DNA from: Gammaproteobacteria bacterium
Lineage (GTDB): Bacteria > Pseudomonadota > Gammaproteobacteria > Pseudomonadales > Halieaceae
Length of the DNA stretch: 34,856 nucleotides
Assembly: GCA_030428835.1 (NCBI GenBank)
Contig: JAUIEP010000038.1
Coordinates: 1 to 34,856, forward strand
Reading direction: 5' to 3'
Shown here: positions 7,410-18,632 of the stretch, piece by piece
Numbering within the stretch: the stretch's first letter is position 1
Layout: the number at the start of each line of letters is the position of its first letter
Notes under the pieces: generated by a model
What the model saw: only the letters and a program-made list of their open reading frames with translations
What the model was told of the DNA's origin: nothing
The model's database searches: none
Translations under genes and position numbers: made by a program

Positions 7410-8242
7410 GCGTCAGGGACGTCATGCAGGAGGTCGCCCGGCGCGACCACGTCTGGCCCTTCCTGATGCCGAGTCGGGGGCCGCGGGTGGACGTGTCGCA
7501 CAGCGTCATTCTCTACATCGAGGGGCTGTCGGTGTCCTTCGACGGCTTCAAGGCCCTCAACAACCTGAACCTGTACGTGAACGACGGCGAGCTGCGCTGC
7601 CTCATCGGGGCCAACGGCGCGGGCAAGACCACGCTGATGGACATCATCACCGGCAAGACGCAGCCGGACGAGGGCGAGGTGTACTTCGGGCGCTCCATCG
7701 ACCTGCTCGGCCGCAGCGAGGCGGAGATCGCCGAGCTGGGTATCGGCCGCAAGTTCCAGAAACCCACGGTCTTCGAGGCGCAGACGGTGTACGCGAACCT
7801 CGAACTGGCGATGAAGTCCGACAAGCGCATCCTGCCGGTGCTGACCTCCCGGCTGACGCCCGAGAAGCGCGAGCGCATCGACGAGATACTCGACACCATC
7901 GGCCTGTCGGAACAGCGCGCGCTGGACGCGGGCTCGTTGTCGCACGGCCAGAAGCAGTGGCTGGAGATCGGCATGCTGCTGATCGCCGACCCCAGGGTGC
8001 TGCTGGTGGATGAACCGGTGGCCGGCATGACCGCGCAGGAGACCGAGCGCACGGCGCAGCTGCTCACGTCGCTGGCGGGGGAGCGCACGGTGATCGTCGT
8101 CGAGCACGACATGGAGTTCGTGCGCAGCATCGCGCGCACGGTCACCGTGCTGCACCAGGGTTCGGTGCTCGCCGAGGGCACCATGGACCAGGTGCAGAAC
8201 AACCCCGACGTGATCGAGGTGTACCTGGGGGAAGAGCAATGA
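7406..8242 (+). CDS. urtD: Urea ABC transporter, ATPase UrtD
   Basis: A 278-residue ABC ATPase. GTG 7406 overlaps the urtC stop by 4 nt and was chosen over upstream in-frame positions. The roughly 30-residue extension before ILYIEGLSVSFDGFKALN is usual for UrtD. Walker A is GANGAGKTT (residues 68-76), the signature is SHGQK (179-183, a His in place of the common first Gly), Walker B is LLVDEP (199-204) and the H-loop His is 234. It hydrolyses ATP on the cytoplasmic face of UrtBC. It overlaps urtE by ATGA. Confidence 0.95.
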   Translation: MSVRDVMQEVARRDHVWPFLMPSRGPRVDVSHSVILYIEGLSVSFDGFKALNNLNLYVNDGELRCLIGANGAGKTTLMDIITGKTQPDEGEVYFGRSIDLLGRSEAEIAELGIGRKFQKPTVFEAQTVYANLELAMKSDKRILPVLTSRLTPEKRERIDEILDTIGLSEQRALDAGSLSHGQKQWLEIGMLLIADPRVLLVDEPVAGMTAQETERTAQLLTSLAGERTVIVVEHDMEFVRSIARTVTVLHQGSVLAEGTMDQVQNNPDVIEVYLGEEQ

Positions 8243-8934
8243 TCCGCCTCGAGAAGGTCAACCAGAAATACGGCGGCACGCAGATCCTGTGGGACCTTGA
8301 TCTCCAGATCGAGGCCGGTTCCTGCACCTGCATCATGGGTCGCAACGGCGTGGGCAAGACCACGCTGCTCAAGTGCCTGATGGGCCTGTTGCCGATCCAC
8401 TCCGGCACGCTCGAGATCGGCGGCGAGGACTACGTGCGGCGCAACGCGGAATACCGGCCGCGCCAGGGTATCGGTTACGTGCCCCAGGGTCGCGACATCT
8501 TCCCCCTGCTCACGGTGGAGGAGAACCTGCGCACGGCCTTCGCCGCCGGGCGCACCCCGGGCCGCAGGATCCCGGACAGGGTGTTCGAACTGTTCCCGGT
8601 GCTTAAGGACATGCTGCGCCGCCGCGGCGGCGACCTGTCCGGCGGCCAGCAGCAGCAACTGGCCATCGGCCGCGCGCTGGTGCTGGACCCGCAGATACTC
8701 ATCCTCGACGAACCGAACGAGGGCATCCAGCCGAATATCGTCAAGCAGATCGGCGACGTGATTACGCTGCTCAACCAGCAGGACGGGATGACCGTGATCC
8801 TGGTGGAGCAGAAACTCGGCTTCGCGCGCCGCGTGGGCCGGGAGTTCCGCCTCATGGAGAAGGGACGCGTGGTGGCCACCGGCCCCATGCAGGACCTCTC
8901 CGACGAGCTTATCGCCAGGCACCTGGCGTTGTAA
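8239..8934 (+). CDS. urtE: Urea ABC transporter, ATPase UrtE
   Basis: A 231-residue LivF-type ABC ATPase, the second nucleotide-binding subunit. Walker A is GRNGVGKTT, the Q-loop region is IGYVPQGRDIFPLLTVEENL, the signature is LSGGQQQQ, Walker B is ILILDEP followed by NEGIQPNIV, and the H-loop position carries Gln (LVEQKLGFA), as is common in this subfamily. ATG 8239 overlaps the urtD stop by 4 nt. Confidence 0.95.
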   Translation: MIRLEKVNQKYGGTQILWDLDLQIEAGSCTCIMGRNGVGKTTLLKCLMGLLPIHSGTLEIGGEDYVRRNAEYRPRQGIGYVPQGRDIFPLLTVEENLRTAFAAGRTPGRRIPDRVFELFPVLKDMLRRRGGDLSGGQQQQLAIGRALVLDPQILILDEPNEGIQPNIVKQIGDVITLLNQQDGMTVILVEQKLGFARRVGREFRLMEKGRVVATGPMQDLSDELIARHLAL

Positions 8935-8963
8935 TGCCGACAATCCGTAACAGGAGGTTTCCA

Positions 8964-9185
8964 ATGCGAATCGCACACGTTGTCCCCGCGCTGTTGCTGG
9001 CCGCGAGCGCCGGTGTTCACGCGCACCCGGGGGAGCATCACGGCACGCTGTCCACGGTGGTCGCACAGCTGTGGACCCATGCCGATCACTGGCCGGGGGC
9101 GCTGGCCCTGCTGGCGGTGGCCTCCGGCGCCGCCTGGCTCGCGCGGCGCAACAGCGGCGCGCAGCCGCGCCCGCACAGGGAGTGA
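8964..9185 (+). CDS. Small His-rich membrane protein between urtE and ureD
   Basis: A 73-residue protein of unrecognised family. It has a signal peptide (MRIAHVVPALLLAASAGVHA), a histidine-rich start to the mature part (HPGEHHG, then HADH), one membrane helix (about GALALLAVASGAAWLA) and a basic C-terminal tail. ATG 8964 was preferred to the in-frame ATG at 8934 because AGGAGG lies at 8952-8957, six bases upstream. The last codon overlaps the ureD GTG by 4 nt, so it belongs to the operon. The mature N-terminus recalls the HPG(H)H start of HupE/UreJ nickel permeases, but the protein is far too short for one. Periplasmic nickel binding is a guess from composition and context. Confidence 0.72.
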   Translation: MRIAHVVPALLLAASAGVHAHPGEHHGTLSTVVAQLWTHADHWPGALALLAVASGAAWLARRNSGAQPRPHRE

Positions 9186-10048
9186 CCGCCAGTCTCGCGC
9201 GGCACGCCGCGACCGCCGGTACCTGGCCCGCCAGTCTCGAGTTGCGGGTGAACCGGCGCGGCGCGGCCAGCCGCCTGGCCCGCTGCCGTCACAGCGGGCC
9301 GCTGTATGTGCAGCGCGCGTTCTACCCGGAGGGCGACGACCTCGCGCACTTGTACCTGCTGCACCCGCCCGGCGGGATCGTCTCCGGCGACGAGCTGTGC
9401 GTGTCGGTCACCTGTGACGACGGGGCGCGCACGCTGCTCACCACGCCGGGCGCCGCGCGCATGTACCGCGCGCGCGACACCTTGCCACGGCAGAGCCAGC
9501 GCGTGCGCCTTGAGCTGCGCGAGGGTGCGAGCCTGGAGTGGTTTCCGCTGGAGACCATCGTGTTCGACGGCGCCTGCGTGGACATGACGACGGATATCAA
9601 CCTGGCGGCGGGCAGCCGTTTCATCGGCTGGGAGGTGACCTGCTTCGGCCTGCCCGCCGCGGGGGTGCCGTTTGCGCGCGGCAGCTTCCGACAGCGCTAC
9701 CGGCTGTGTCGCGACGGGGAGCCGCTGTTTGTCGACGCGCTCGATGTCGATGCGCGCCACCGCGCCGCGCTGCTGGACGGCCCCGCCGCGCTGCGCGGCC
9801 AACCGGTGTCGGGGTTTTTCCTCGCGGGGCCGTTTGCGGATGCGCTGCCGGAGGAACTGCGGGAGGCGTTGCGCGCGGCGTGCGAGGGGATGCACGCCGC
9901 GCTCACCTGTACCGGCCCGATGGTCGTGGGGCGCTACCTCGGCGGCAGCGCCGAGGCGGCGCGCCGGCAGTTCACCCGTTGGTGGCAGTTGTTGCGACCG
10001 GCACTGCTGGGGCGCGAGGCCTGCGCGCCGCGCATCTGGCTGACCTGA
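9182..10048 (+). CDS. ureD: Urease accessory protein UreD (UreH)
   Basis: A 288-residue urease accessory protein. It binds apo-urease and, with UreF and UreG, forms the complex through which nickel reaches the active site. Family blocks include LYVQRAFYPEGDDLAHLYLLHPPGGIVSGD, TTPGAARMYR, EWFPLETIVFDGA and GWEVTCFGLPA. The frame is open further upstream, but GTG at 9182 overlaps the preceding small gene by 4 nt, has AGGGA just before it and gives a normal UreD length. It opens the ureDABCEFG series. Confidence 0.93.
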   Translation: MTASLARHAATAGTWPASLELRVNRRGAASRLARCRHSGPLYVQRAFYPEGDDLAHLYLLHPPGGIVSGDELCVSVTCDDGARTLLTTPGAARMYRARDTLPRQSQRVRLELREGASLEWFPLETIVFDGACVDMTTDINLAAGSRFIGWEVTCFGLPAAGVPFARGSFRQRYRLCRDGEPLFVDALDVDARHRAALLDGPAALRGQPVSGFFLAGPFADALPEELREALRAACEGMHAALTCTGPMVVGRYLGGSAEAARRQFTRWWQLLRPALLGREACAPRIWLT

Positions 10049-10063
10049 TAACGAGGGAGAGGT

Positions 10064-10366
<303 letters not shown>

Positions 10367-10424
10367 AGGCTTGGCCGATGACGCACCGGTCAACAACGAC
10401 CAGGCCAGTAGAGAGGACGCGAGG

Positions 10425-10741
10425 ATGAAACCCGGAGAACTGTTCCCCGCCGACGGGGAGATCGAGTTGAACGCGGGCAGACCCACCGTGCAACTGCGCG
10501 TGACCAACACCGGCGACCGCCCGGTGCAGGTCGGCTCGCACTACCATTTTTATGAAGTGAACCCCGCGCTGGAGTTCGACCGCGACGCGGCGCGCGGTTT
10601 CCGCCTCAACATCGCCTCGGGCACCGCGGTGCGCTTCGAACCGGGCCAGGACCGCGAGGTGGAACTGGTGGCCTACGCAGGCGCGCGCAGGGTGTTCGGT
10701 TTCCGCGGTGAAGTGATGGGGTCACTGGAGGAGGGCGGCGC

Positions 10742-10745
<4 letters not shown>
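10425..10745 (+). CDS. ureB: Urease beta subunit UreB
   Basis: A 106-residue urease beta subunit: [20 protein letters not shown], then [26 protein letters not shown] and [13 protein letters not shown] 10425 is preferred to an in-frame TTG at 10371. It matches the conserved family start and has AGAGGA at 10412-10417. The TTG start would add 18 non-conserved residues. The gene overlaps ureC by ATGA at 10742-10745. Confidence 0.95.
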
Positions 10746-12445
<1,700 letters not shown>

Positions 12446-12453
12446 GGTACGCC

Positions 12454-12909
12454 ATGATCGAAGTCTACGAACGCCTGCCGGCGGCGCCCAGCGAACGGAT
12501 CCACGACCAGCTCGTGCTGGATCACCTGCAGCGTGAGAAGGGTCGCCTGCGCGCGCTGTCGTCCGGTGGCCTGGATGTCGGCATCTTTCTCAAACGCGGG
12601 CAGACCCTGCGCGTGGGGGAGATGCTGCGCTCGCGCTGTGGCAAGTATCTCGTGGTCGCGGGCGCGGAGGAGGAGGTGCTGCGCGCGGAAGCGGATGACT
12701 GGCTCGACTTCAGTCGCGCCTGCTACCACCTCGGCAACCGCCACACGAAGGTGCAGGTCGGCGAACGCTGGCTGCGCATCGCGCGCGACCACGTGCTCGG
12801 CGAGATGTTGCGCGACCTGGGCCTGCGCACGGTTGAGGAACGCGCGGTGTTCATTCCCGAACCCGGCGCCTACGCCGGTCGCGGCCATGGCCACCACCAC
12901 GCTCACTGA
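12454..12909 (+). CDS. ureE: Urease nickel metallochaperone UreE
   Basis: A 151-residue UreE, which binds nickel and hands it to the UreDFG complex. The peptide-binding domain covers the N-terminal half (LVLDHLQREKGRLRALSSGGLDVGIFLKRG). The metal-binding domain contains YHLGNRHTKVQVGERWLRI and DHVLGEMLRDLGL. The tail GHGHHHAH supplies five extra histidines (145, 147, 148, 149, 151). Those last codons overlap the start of ureF in another frame. Confidence 0.95.
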   Translation: MIEVYERLPAAPSERIHDQLVLDHLQREKGRLRALSSGGLDVGIFLKRGQTLRVGEMLRSRCGKYLVVAGAEEEVLRAEADDWLDFSRACYHLGNRHTKVQVGERWLRIARDHVLGEMLRDLGLRTVEERAVFIPEPGAYAGRGHGHHHAH

Positions 12910-13564
12910 GGGCGCGCTGCTGCGCCTGCTGCAGCTCGCCAGCGCCGCGCTGCCGGTGGGCGGCTACGCCTTTTCCCAGGCGTTGGAAATGGCGGTGGAA
13001 CTGCGCTGGGTCAGCGACGAGGCGGACACCGACGCGTGGCTGCGGCAGCAGTTGCAGTACAGCGTCGCGCGCGTGGACGTGCCGCTGCTCCTGCGCCTGC
13101 ACCGGGCGGCGTGCGCCGGTGATGTGCGCGCGCTGGTTTACTACAACGGCTATTGCCTCGCCTGTCGCGAAACCGCGGAGCTGCGCCTGACCGACACCGC
13201 GATGGGCGAGGCCCTGTGCCGCCTGCTGCGCGACCTGGGCGAGCCGGTCCCGCCGCTCGCGGGCGAGATCAGCTACACCGCGGCATTCGCCTGGACCTGC
13301 GCGCAACGCGACATCGACGCCGCGGCGGCGAGCCACGGTTACCTGTGGTCCTGGCTGGAGAACCAGGTGGCCGCCGCGACCAAGCTGGTTCCGCTGGGGC
13401 AGGCGTCGGCGCAGCGGTTGCTCGGCGCTCTGCTGCCCCTGCTGGCAGAGGCGCACAGCCTCGGCGCGCAGGTCGCGGACGACGATATCGGGGCGTCGCT
13501 GCCGGCGCTGGCACTGGCCAGTAGCTGGCACGAGACCCAGTACACACGTTTGTTCAGATCCTAG
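12887..13564 (+). CDS. ureF: Urease accessory protein UreF
   Basis: A 225-residue UreF, which gates the UreG GTPase in the nickel-insertion complex. Family blocks include [54 protein letters not shown] and [21 protein letters not shown]. The frame is open upstream through ureE, but ATG 12887 gives the normal family start. It overlaps the 3' end of ureE by 23 nt, an unusually long overlap that falls on the His-tail codons and implies translational coupling. Confidence 0.93.
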   Translation: MATTTLTEGALLRLLQLASAALPVGGYAFSQALEMAVELRWVSDEADTDAWLRQQLQYSVARVDVPLLLRLHRAACAGDVRALVYYNGYCLACRETAELRLTDTAMGEALCRLLRDLGEPVPPLAGEISYTAAFAWTCAQRDIDAAAASHGYLWSWLENQVAAATKLVPLGQASAQRLLGALLPLLAEAHSLGAQVADDDIGASLPALALASSWHETQYTRLFRS

Positions 13565-13578
13565 AAAGGAGAGTCTTG

Positions 13579-14220
<642 letters not shown>

Positions 14221-14262
14221 CACCCGGCGCGCGATGCCACCGCGCATCACCGCCTGCCCCGG

Positions 14263-15201
14263 TCAGTCGTCGTCCAGCAGGAAGCGCAGGGCGATCGCGG
14301 CCGCGGAGGTGCGGTTGTCCACCTCCAGTTTGCGGAAGATCTGTTCCAGGTGCTTGTTCACCGTGCGCGGGCTGGTGTCGAGGATCTGGCCGATCTCGCG
14401 GTTGGTCTTGCCGTTGCCTATCCAGTACAGCACCTCGGACTCGCGCTCGGTGACCGGCAGGTGCACGCGCAACTTCTGCGCGCCGGTAGGCGCCTTGCCG
14501 TCCAGCAGTTTGAGCAGGATGCCGTCGCCGTCAGTGCGTTCCACCAGCTTGACCTCCAGCGGATAGTCCAGCGCCTGCAGGCGCAGCGCCTGCCCGGCGG
14601 CGGGCGTGAAGGCCAGCCAGTGGCGCAACTGCCCGGCGAGTTCCTCGGCCAGCCACGCCTCGGTGACACCCGCGCGCTGCAGCAGTGCCCGCGCCTGTGG
14701 CGTCGCCCACTGCATGACGCCGCGGTTGTTCACCGTGAACAGGTGCTGCCCCGTGCTGTCCAGCGCGAGCTGCGCGCTCTGCTTCAGGTGGGCGTTGGCC
14801 AGGTGCACGCGCATGCGCGCCACCAGTTCGTCGATGTTCACGGGCTTGGTCAGGTAGTCCACGCCGCCCGCGTCCAGTCCGCGCACGATGCTCTGCGTGT
14901 CCGACAGGCCGGTCATGAAGATCACCGGTATGTCGGCCAGCCGTGGTTCCGCCTTCAGCAGGCGGCAGGTCTCGAAGCCGTCCAGGGTGGGCATGATGGC
15001 GTCGAGCAGGATGATGTCCGGGCTGATCTTGCCCGCGATGGCCAGCGCCTGGCGGCCCTCCAGCGCGATCAGTACGGTATAGCCCTGCTGTTCCAGGGCG
15101 GCGTTCAGCATGCTCAGGCTGTCCGGCGAGTCGTCGACGACCAGGACGATACCCCGGGTGCCCTGTAGTGTGACTTCCGCGGTTTGCGTTGCGTGCGACA
15201 T
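14263..15201 (-). CDS. REC-LuxR response regulator paired with the NCS1-sensor kinase
   Basis: A 312-residue two-component regulator. The receiver domain (about 17-130) has acidic pocket Asp23-Asp24, phospho-acceptor Asp67 in IILLDAIMP, Thr97 and Lys119. A middle segment (about 140-235, TGQHLFTVNNRGVMQWATPQ) looks PAS-like. A LuxR/GerE DNA-binding domain (about 245-305) contains PVTERESEVLYWIGNGKTNREIGQ. The initiating ATG shares its A with the stop of the upstream kinase gene (TGATG), so the two are translated together and are almost certainly cognate. Its targets are unknown; the adjacent urease/urt operon and its own operon are the obvious candidates. LuxR-type regulators do not normally activate sigma-54 promoters, so it may act at another promoter or modulate RpoN control. 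Confidence 0.9.
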   Translation of the reverse strand: MSHATQTAEVTLQGTRGIVLVVDDSPDSLSMLNAALEQQGYTVLIALEGRQALAIAGKISPDIILLDAIMPTLDGFETCRLLKAEPRLADIPVIFMTGLSDTQSIVRGLDAGGVDYLTKPVNIDELVARMRVHLANAHLKQSAQLALDSTGQHLFTVNNRGVMQWATPQARALLQRAGVTEAWLAEELAGQLRHWLAFTPAAGQALRLQALDYPLEVKLVERTDGDGILLKLLDGKAPTGAQKLRVHLPVTERESEVLYWIGNGKTNREIGQILDTSPRTVNKHLEQIFRKLEVDNRTSAAAIALRFLLDDD

Positions 15202-18200
15202 CAGACTGTACTCCTTTTCAGCAGGTCCACGATTTCCGTGTAGCGCATCTGTCGCGCCAACAGGCCCAGTTGTTCGAGCGCGGAGAGCGGCAGCAGCCCG
15301 CCCTGCTGCAGCTGGTCGAGTTCATCGTTTACGCCGCGCGAGTAGCCGATCTCCGCGAACGCCCGCAAGCGGCTGACGTTGGCGGCGGTGCCGGCGGAGA
15401 TCGCGAGCGACAGGTGTTCGCGCTGCGCCGTCTCCTCGGGCCAGCGGTAGATCCACTCGAGGTCCAGCAGTGCGGCGAGCAGGTCGGTGAGTGCCGCCAG
15501 CCGCAGCGGCTTGACCATGTAGGCGTCGTGCGCCGTGTCCGGGTCATTCCCGGCGGGGCGTTCCTGCGCGTCGGCGGACACCATCACGATTGGCGCCTCG
15601 ACGCCGCGCTCACGGAGGCGGCGCGCGAGCGCAAGGCCGTCCATGCCGGGCATGGAGACATCGAGCAGGAACACGTCCGGCGCGTTCTCCCGCAGCAGCC
15701 GCAGGCAGTGGTGCGCGTCCTCCGCCTCGATCACCCGGAAACCCAGCGGCACGAGAAAGTCGGCGAGCAGGCCCCGGTGTATCGCCTCGTCGTCGGCCAC
15801 CAGCACGGTCTTCACGTCGCCCTGGTAGCCGGTGATCATCTGGCTCGCGGAGCCATAGGCGGGCGCGGTGTCCACGCGGGTCAGCATCAGGGTCAGTGTG
15901 AAGGTGCTGCCGGCGCCGGGCGCGCTCTGTACATCGAGGTCGCCGCCCATGATCTCCGCCAGCAGCTTGACGATGGTGAGGCCGAGGCCCGTGCCGGCGA
16001 TGTCCGCGGCCTCGTGGCTGTGCACCCGCTCGAAGGGGTTGAAGATGCGCGGCAGGTCCTGCGCGTCGATGCCGATGCCGGTGTCGATCACGCTGATCCT
16101 GGCGACCTGGTTGCGGTAGCTGGTGCGCAGCGTCACCTCGCCCGTGTGCGTGAACTTGACGGCGTTGGAGAGCAGGTTGATGAGAATCTGCCGCAGGCGC
16201 TTGCCGTCGGTGATCACAAAGCGCGGTAGCCCCGCGTCGGCGACATAGGTGAAGCGGATGTTCTTCCCGGCTGCCTGCAGGCTGAACATGTCAACCAGTT
16301 CGTCGAGCATGGACGCGAGGTCCACCCGGTCGCGGTAGATCTCCAGCTTGCCCGCCTCGATGCGCGAGATGTCCAGCAGGCCCTCGATCAGGTCGGACAG
16401 GTATTCACCGGAGCGGCGCATGATCGCCAGTGAATCGCGGCGGTCGGCGGGGATGCGCTCGTCGCGCGCCAGGATCTGCGCGTAGCCGAGTATGGACTGC
16501 AGCGGCGTGCGCAGTTCGTGGCTGATGCCGCCCAGGTAGCGGCTCTTGGCATCGTTGGCCGCCTCGGCGAGTTCCTTGGCGGTCTGCAGTTCCAGGTCAG
16601 TCCGCCGGTGCGCGTCGATCTCCTCCAGCAGCAGGCCGGTCTGCCGGGCCGACTCCTCCTGCGCCACCGTGCGACTCTCGTGGGCGAGCAGGAACAGCCA
16701 GGCGATGACCCCGAAGATGATGAGCAACAAGAAGAACAGCGTCTGCAACATGTCGCGCAGCGATTGCGCCAGCACCGGGTCCTGCGGACTGCTGTGGTAG
16801 TAGGCCAGGGACAGCATCCCCGCGCAGGCGAGGGAGATGAGCGTGAGGATGCCCAGCAGTCGCGCAAGGCGGGTATCGAGCAACGCCAGGTAGCGTTCCG
16901 GCACGACCTTGCCCAGCAGTAGCAGCGTCTGCGTGGAGAACCGCGCGTCGTCCTTGCAACTGTCCTGGCAGCGTGAGTCCAGTGTGCAGCACAGCGAGCA
17001 GATGGGCCCCTGGTAGGCCGGGCACAGGCTCATGTCCTCGGTCTCGAAGTGGTTTTCACAGATCACGCACTCGTGCTCGCTGTGTGCGAGCAGCGCCTCG
17101 TCCGGCCCCCGGGCGATGTAGTAGCGGCCGCCGGTCACCCAGGCGATCAACGGCACCATGATGAAGGTGCAACCCAGCGTGATGAAGTGGGTGAGCGCCT
17201 GGGCGTTGTCTCCCAGCATGCCGAGGTGGCACAGCATGCCCACCGCGGTGGCCACGAACATGGAACCCACACCCACGGGATTGATGTCGTAGAGGTGGGC
17301 CCGCTTGAACTCGACAAAAGGCGGGCTCAGGCCCAGCGACTTGTTGATCAACAGGTCGGCGCTCAGTGAGCCCAGCCAGCTCACCGCGATGATCGCGAAG
17401 GCGGAGAGGATATTTTCCAGGGCGCGGTAGATGCCCAGTTCCATCAGCAGCAGGGCAATGCTGACGTTGAACACCAGCCACACCACGCGGCCCGGGTGAT
17501 TGTGCGTGAGCCGGGAGAAGAAGTTCGACCAGGCGATGGAGCCGGCGTAGGCGTTGGTGACGTTGATCTTGAGCTGCGCGATGATCACCATCACGCCCGC
17601 GAGTACGAGGGCGACACCCGGCGATTGTGTGACGTAGCTGTACGCGGCCTGGTACATGTGGGTGGGGTCCGCCGCCAGGTCCGTACCCACCCCCTGGCTG
17701 AAGGCCAGCCAGGCGAGGAAGGAGCCGAACAGCATCTTGGGGATGCCGATGAAGACCCAGCCGGGGCCCGCCATGAGCAGCGCGGCCCACCAGCGCGCGC
17801 GCCCGGTCTCCTCTTGCGGCGGCAGGAAGCGCAGGTAGTCGACCTGTTCGCCGATCTGCGCCATCAGCGCGAACAGCACGGAGGAGGCGGCGCCGAACAA
17901 CAGCAGGTTGAAGTGGCCGTCGTGCCGCGGCGAGTCCGTGGCGCCGGTGAACGTCGTCCAGCGCTGCACCGCGTCCGCCTCGTGGTAGATGACCGCCGCC
18001 AGCGCCATCACCTGCAGCGCCAGCCACAGGTAGTGGGTACCCACCTGGAAGCGGGAGATAAAGGTGATGCCGTGGGTCACGATGGGAATCACCGCCACGG
18101 CGCAGAGGATATAGCCGATGGCGGGCGGGATGCCGAACAGCGCCTTCAGCGCCATGGCGAGGATGGCGGCCTCGATGGCGAAGAACAGGAAGGTGAACGA

Positions 18201-18575
18201 CGCGTAGATGAGAGAGGTGAGCGTGGAACCCAGGTAGCCGAAGCCCGCCCCGCGCGTGAGCAGGTCGATGTCCACGCCGTACTTCGCCGCGTGGTAGGTG
18301 ATGGGCAGCCCGGTGACGAAGAGCACCAGCCCCACGGTGAGTATCGCCAGTGCGGCGTTGGTGAACCCGTAGCTCAGGGTGATCGCGCCGCCGATGGCCT
18401 CGAGGGCGAGGAACGCGGTGGCGCCCAGCGCGGTCAGCGCGACCACGCCGGGGCTGAAGCGACGCGCGCGCTTGGCGGTAAAGCGCAGGGCGTAGTCTTC
18501 CAATGTCTGGTTCGCGACCCACTGGTTGTACTGGCGGCGGGTGCGGAATATCTCTTGCGAGGGGCGCGCGTTCAC
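15201..18575 (-). CDS. Hybrid histidine kinase with NCS1-permease sensor domain and Cys-rich module
   Basis: A 1124-residue fusion. Residues about 40-485 form a complete multi-span transporter resembling NCS1 nucleobase/hydantoin/allantoin permeases, including GEQVDYLRFLP and KINVTNAYAGSIAWSNFF. Residues 503-540 hold eight cysteines in a C-x2-C...C-x7-C-x2-CC-x5-C-x3-C pattern, a likely metal-binding module. Two more membrane helices follow (about 570-590 and 613-631), then a coiled-coil linker. HisKA has the phospho-acceptor His686 (ISHELRTP). HATPase has N804, DTGIGID (831-837) and GTGLGL (861-866). A C-terminal receiver has Asp928-Asp929, Asp972, Ser1000 and Lys1022. The protein probably binds or transports a nitrogenous solute and signals its presence, analogous to SLC5-fused kinases such as CbrA/CrbS but with a different transporter family. 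The start is GTG 18575 with a weak ribosome site. It lies next to the urea operon and has its own sigma-54 promoter. Confidence 0.9.
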   Translation of the reverse strand: MNARPSQEIFRTRRQYNQWVANQTLEDYALRFTAKRARRFSPGVVALTALGATAFLALEAIGGAITLSYGFTNAALAILTVGLVLFVTGLPITYHAAKYGVDIDLLTRGAGFGYLGSTLTSLIYASFTFLFFAIEAAILAMALKALFGIPPAIGYILCAVAVIPIVTHGITFISRFQVGTHYLWLALQVMALAAVIYHEADAVQRWTTFTGATDSPRHDGHFNLLLFGAASSVLFALMAQIGEQVDYLRFLPPQEETGRARWWAALLMAGPGWVFIGIPKMLFGSFLAWLAFSQGVGTDLAADPTHMYQAAYSYVTQSPGVALVLAGVMVIIAQLKINVTNAYAGSIAWSNFFSRLTHNHPGRVVWLVFNVSIALLLMELGIYRALENILSAFAIIAVSWLGSLSADLLINKSLGLSPPFVEFKRAHLYDINPVGVGSMFVATAVGMLCHLGMLGDNAQALTHFITLGCTFIMVPLIAWVTGGRYYIARGPDEALLAHSEHECVICENHFETEDMSLCPAYQGPICSLCCTLDSRCQDSCKDDARFSTQTLLLLGKVVPERYLALLDTRLARLLGILTLISLACAGMLSLAYYHSSPQDPVLAQSLRDMLQTLFFLLLIIFGVIAWLFLLAHESRTVAQEESARQTGLLLEEIDAHRRTDLELQTAKELAEAANDAKSRYLGGISHELRTPLQSILGYAQILARDERIPADRRDSLAIMRRSGEYLSDLIEGLLDISRIEAGKLEIYRDRVDLASMLDELVDMFSLQAAGKNIRFTYVADAGLPRFVITDGKRLRQILINLLSNAVKFTHTGEVTLRTSYRNQVARISVIDTGIGIDAQDLPRIFNPFERVHSHEAADIAGTGLGLTIVKLLAEIMGGDLDVQSAPGAGSTFTLTLMLTRVDTAPAYGSASQMITGYQGDVKTVLVADDEAIHRGLLADFLVPLGFRVIEAEDAHHCLRLLRENAPDVFLLDVSMPGMDGLALARRLRERGVEAPIVMVSADAQERPAGNDPDTAHDAYMVKPLRLAALTDLLAALLDLEWIYRWPEETAQREHLSLAISAGTAANVSRLRAFAEIGYSRGVNDELDQLQQGGLLPLSALEQLGLLARQMRYTEIVDLLKRSTV

Positions 18576-18632
18576 TCTTGTTGTTGGGGCCTCGCGATCA
18601 TGGCCGGGCCGGCCTGTTCAGCCGAAAAACAT

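Noticed and set aside
10371-10424. TTG start giving a longer UreB
   Set aside because: The added 18 residues are not conserved, and ATG 10425 has a good ribosome site and the family N-terminus.
14221-14262. Intrinsic terminator after ureG
   Set aside because: Only a weak GATGC/GCATC stem without a T tract.
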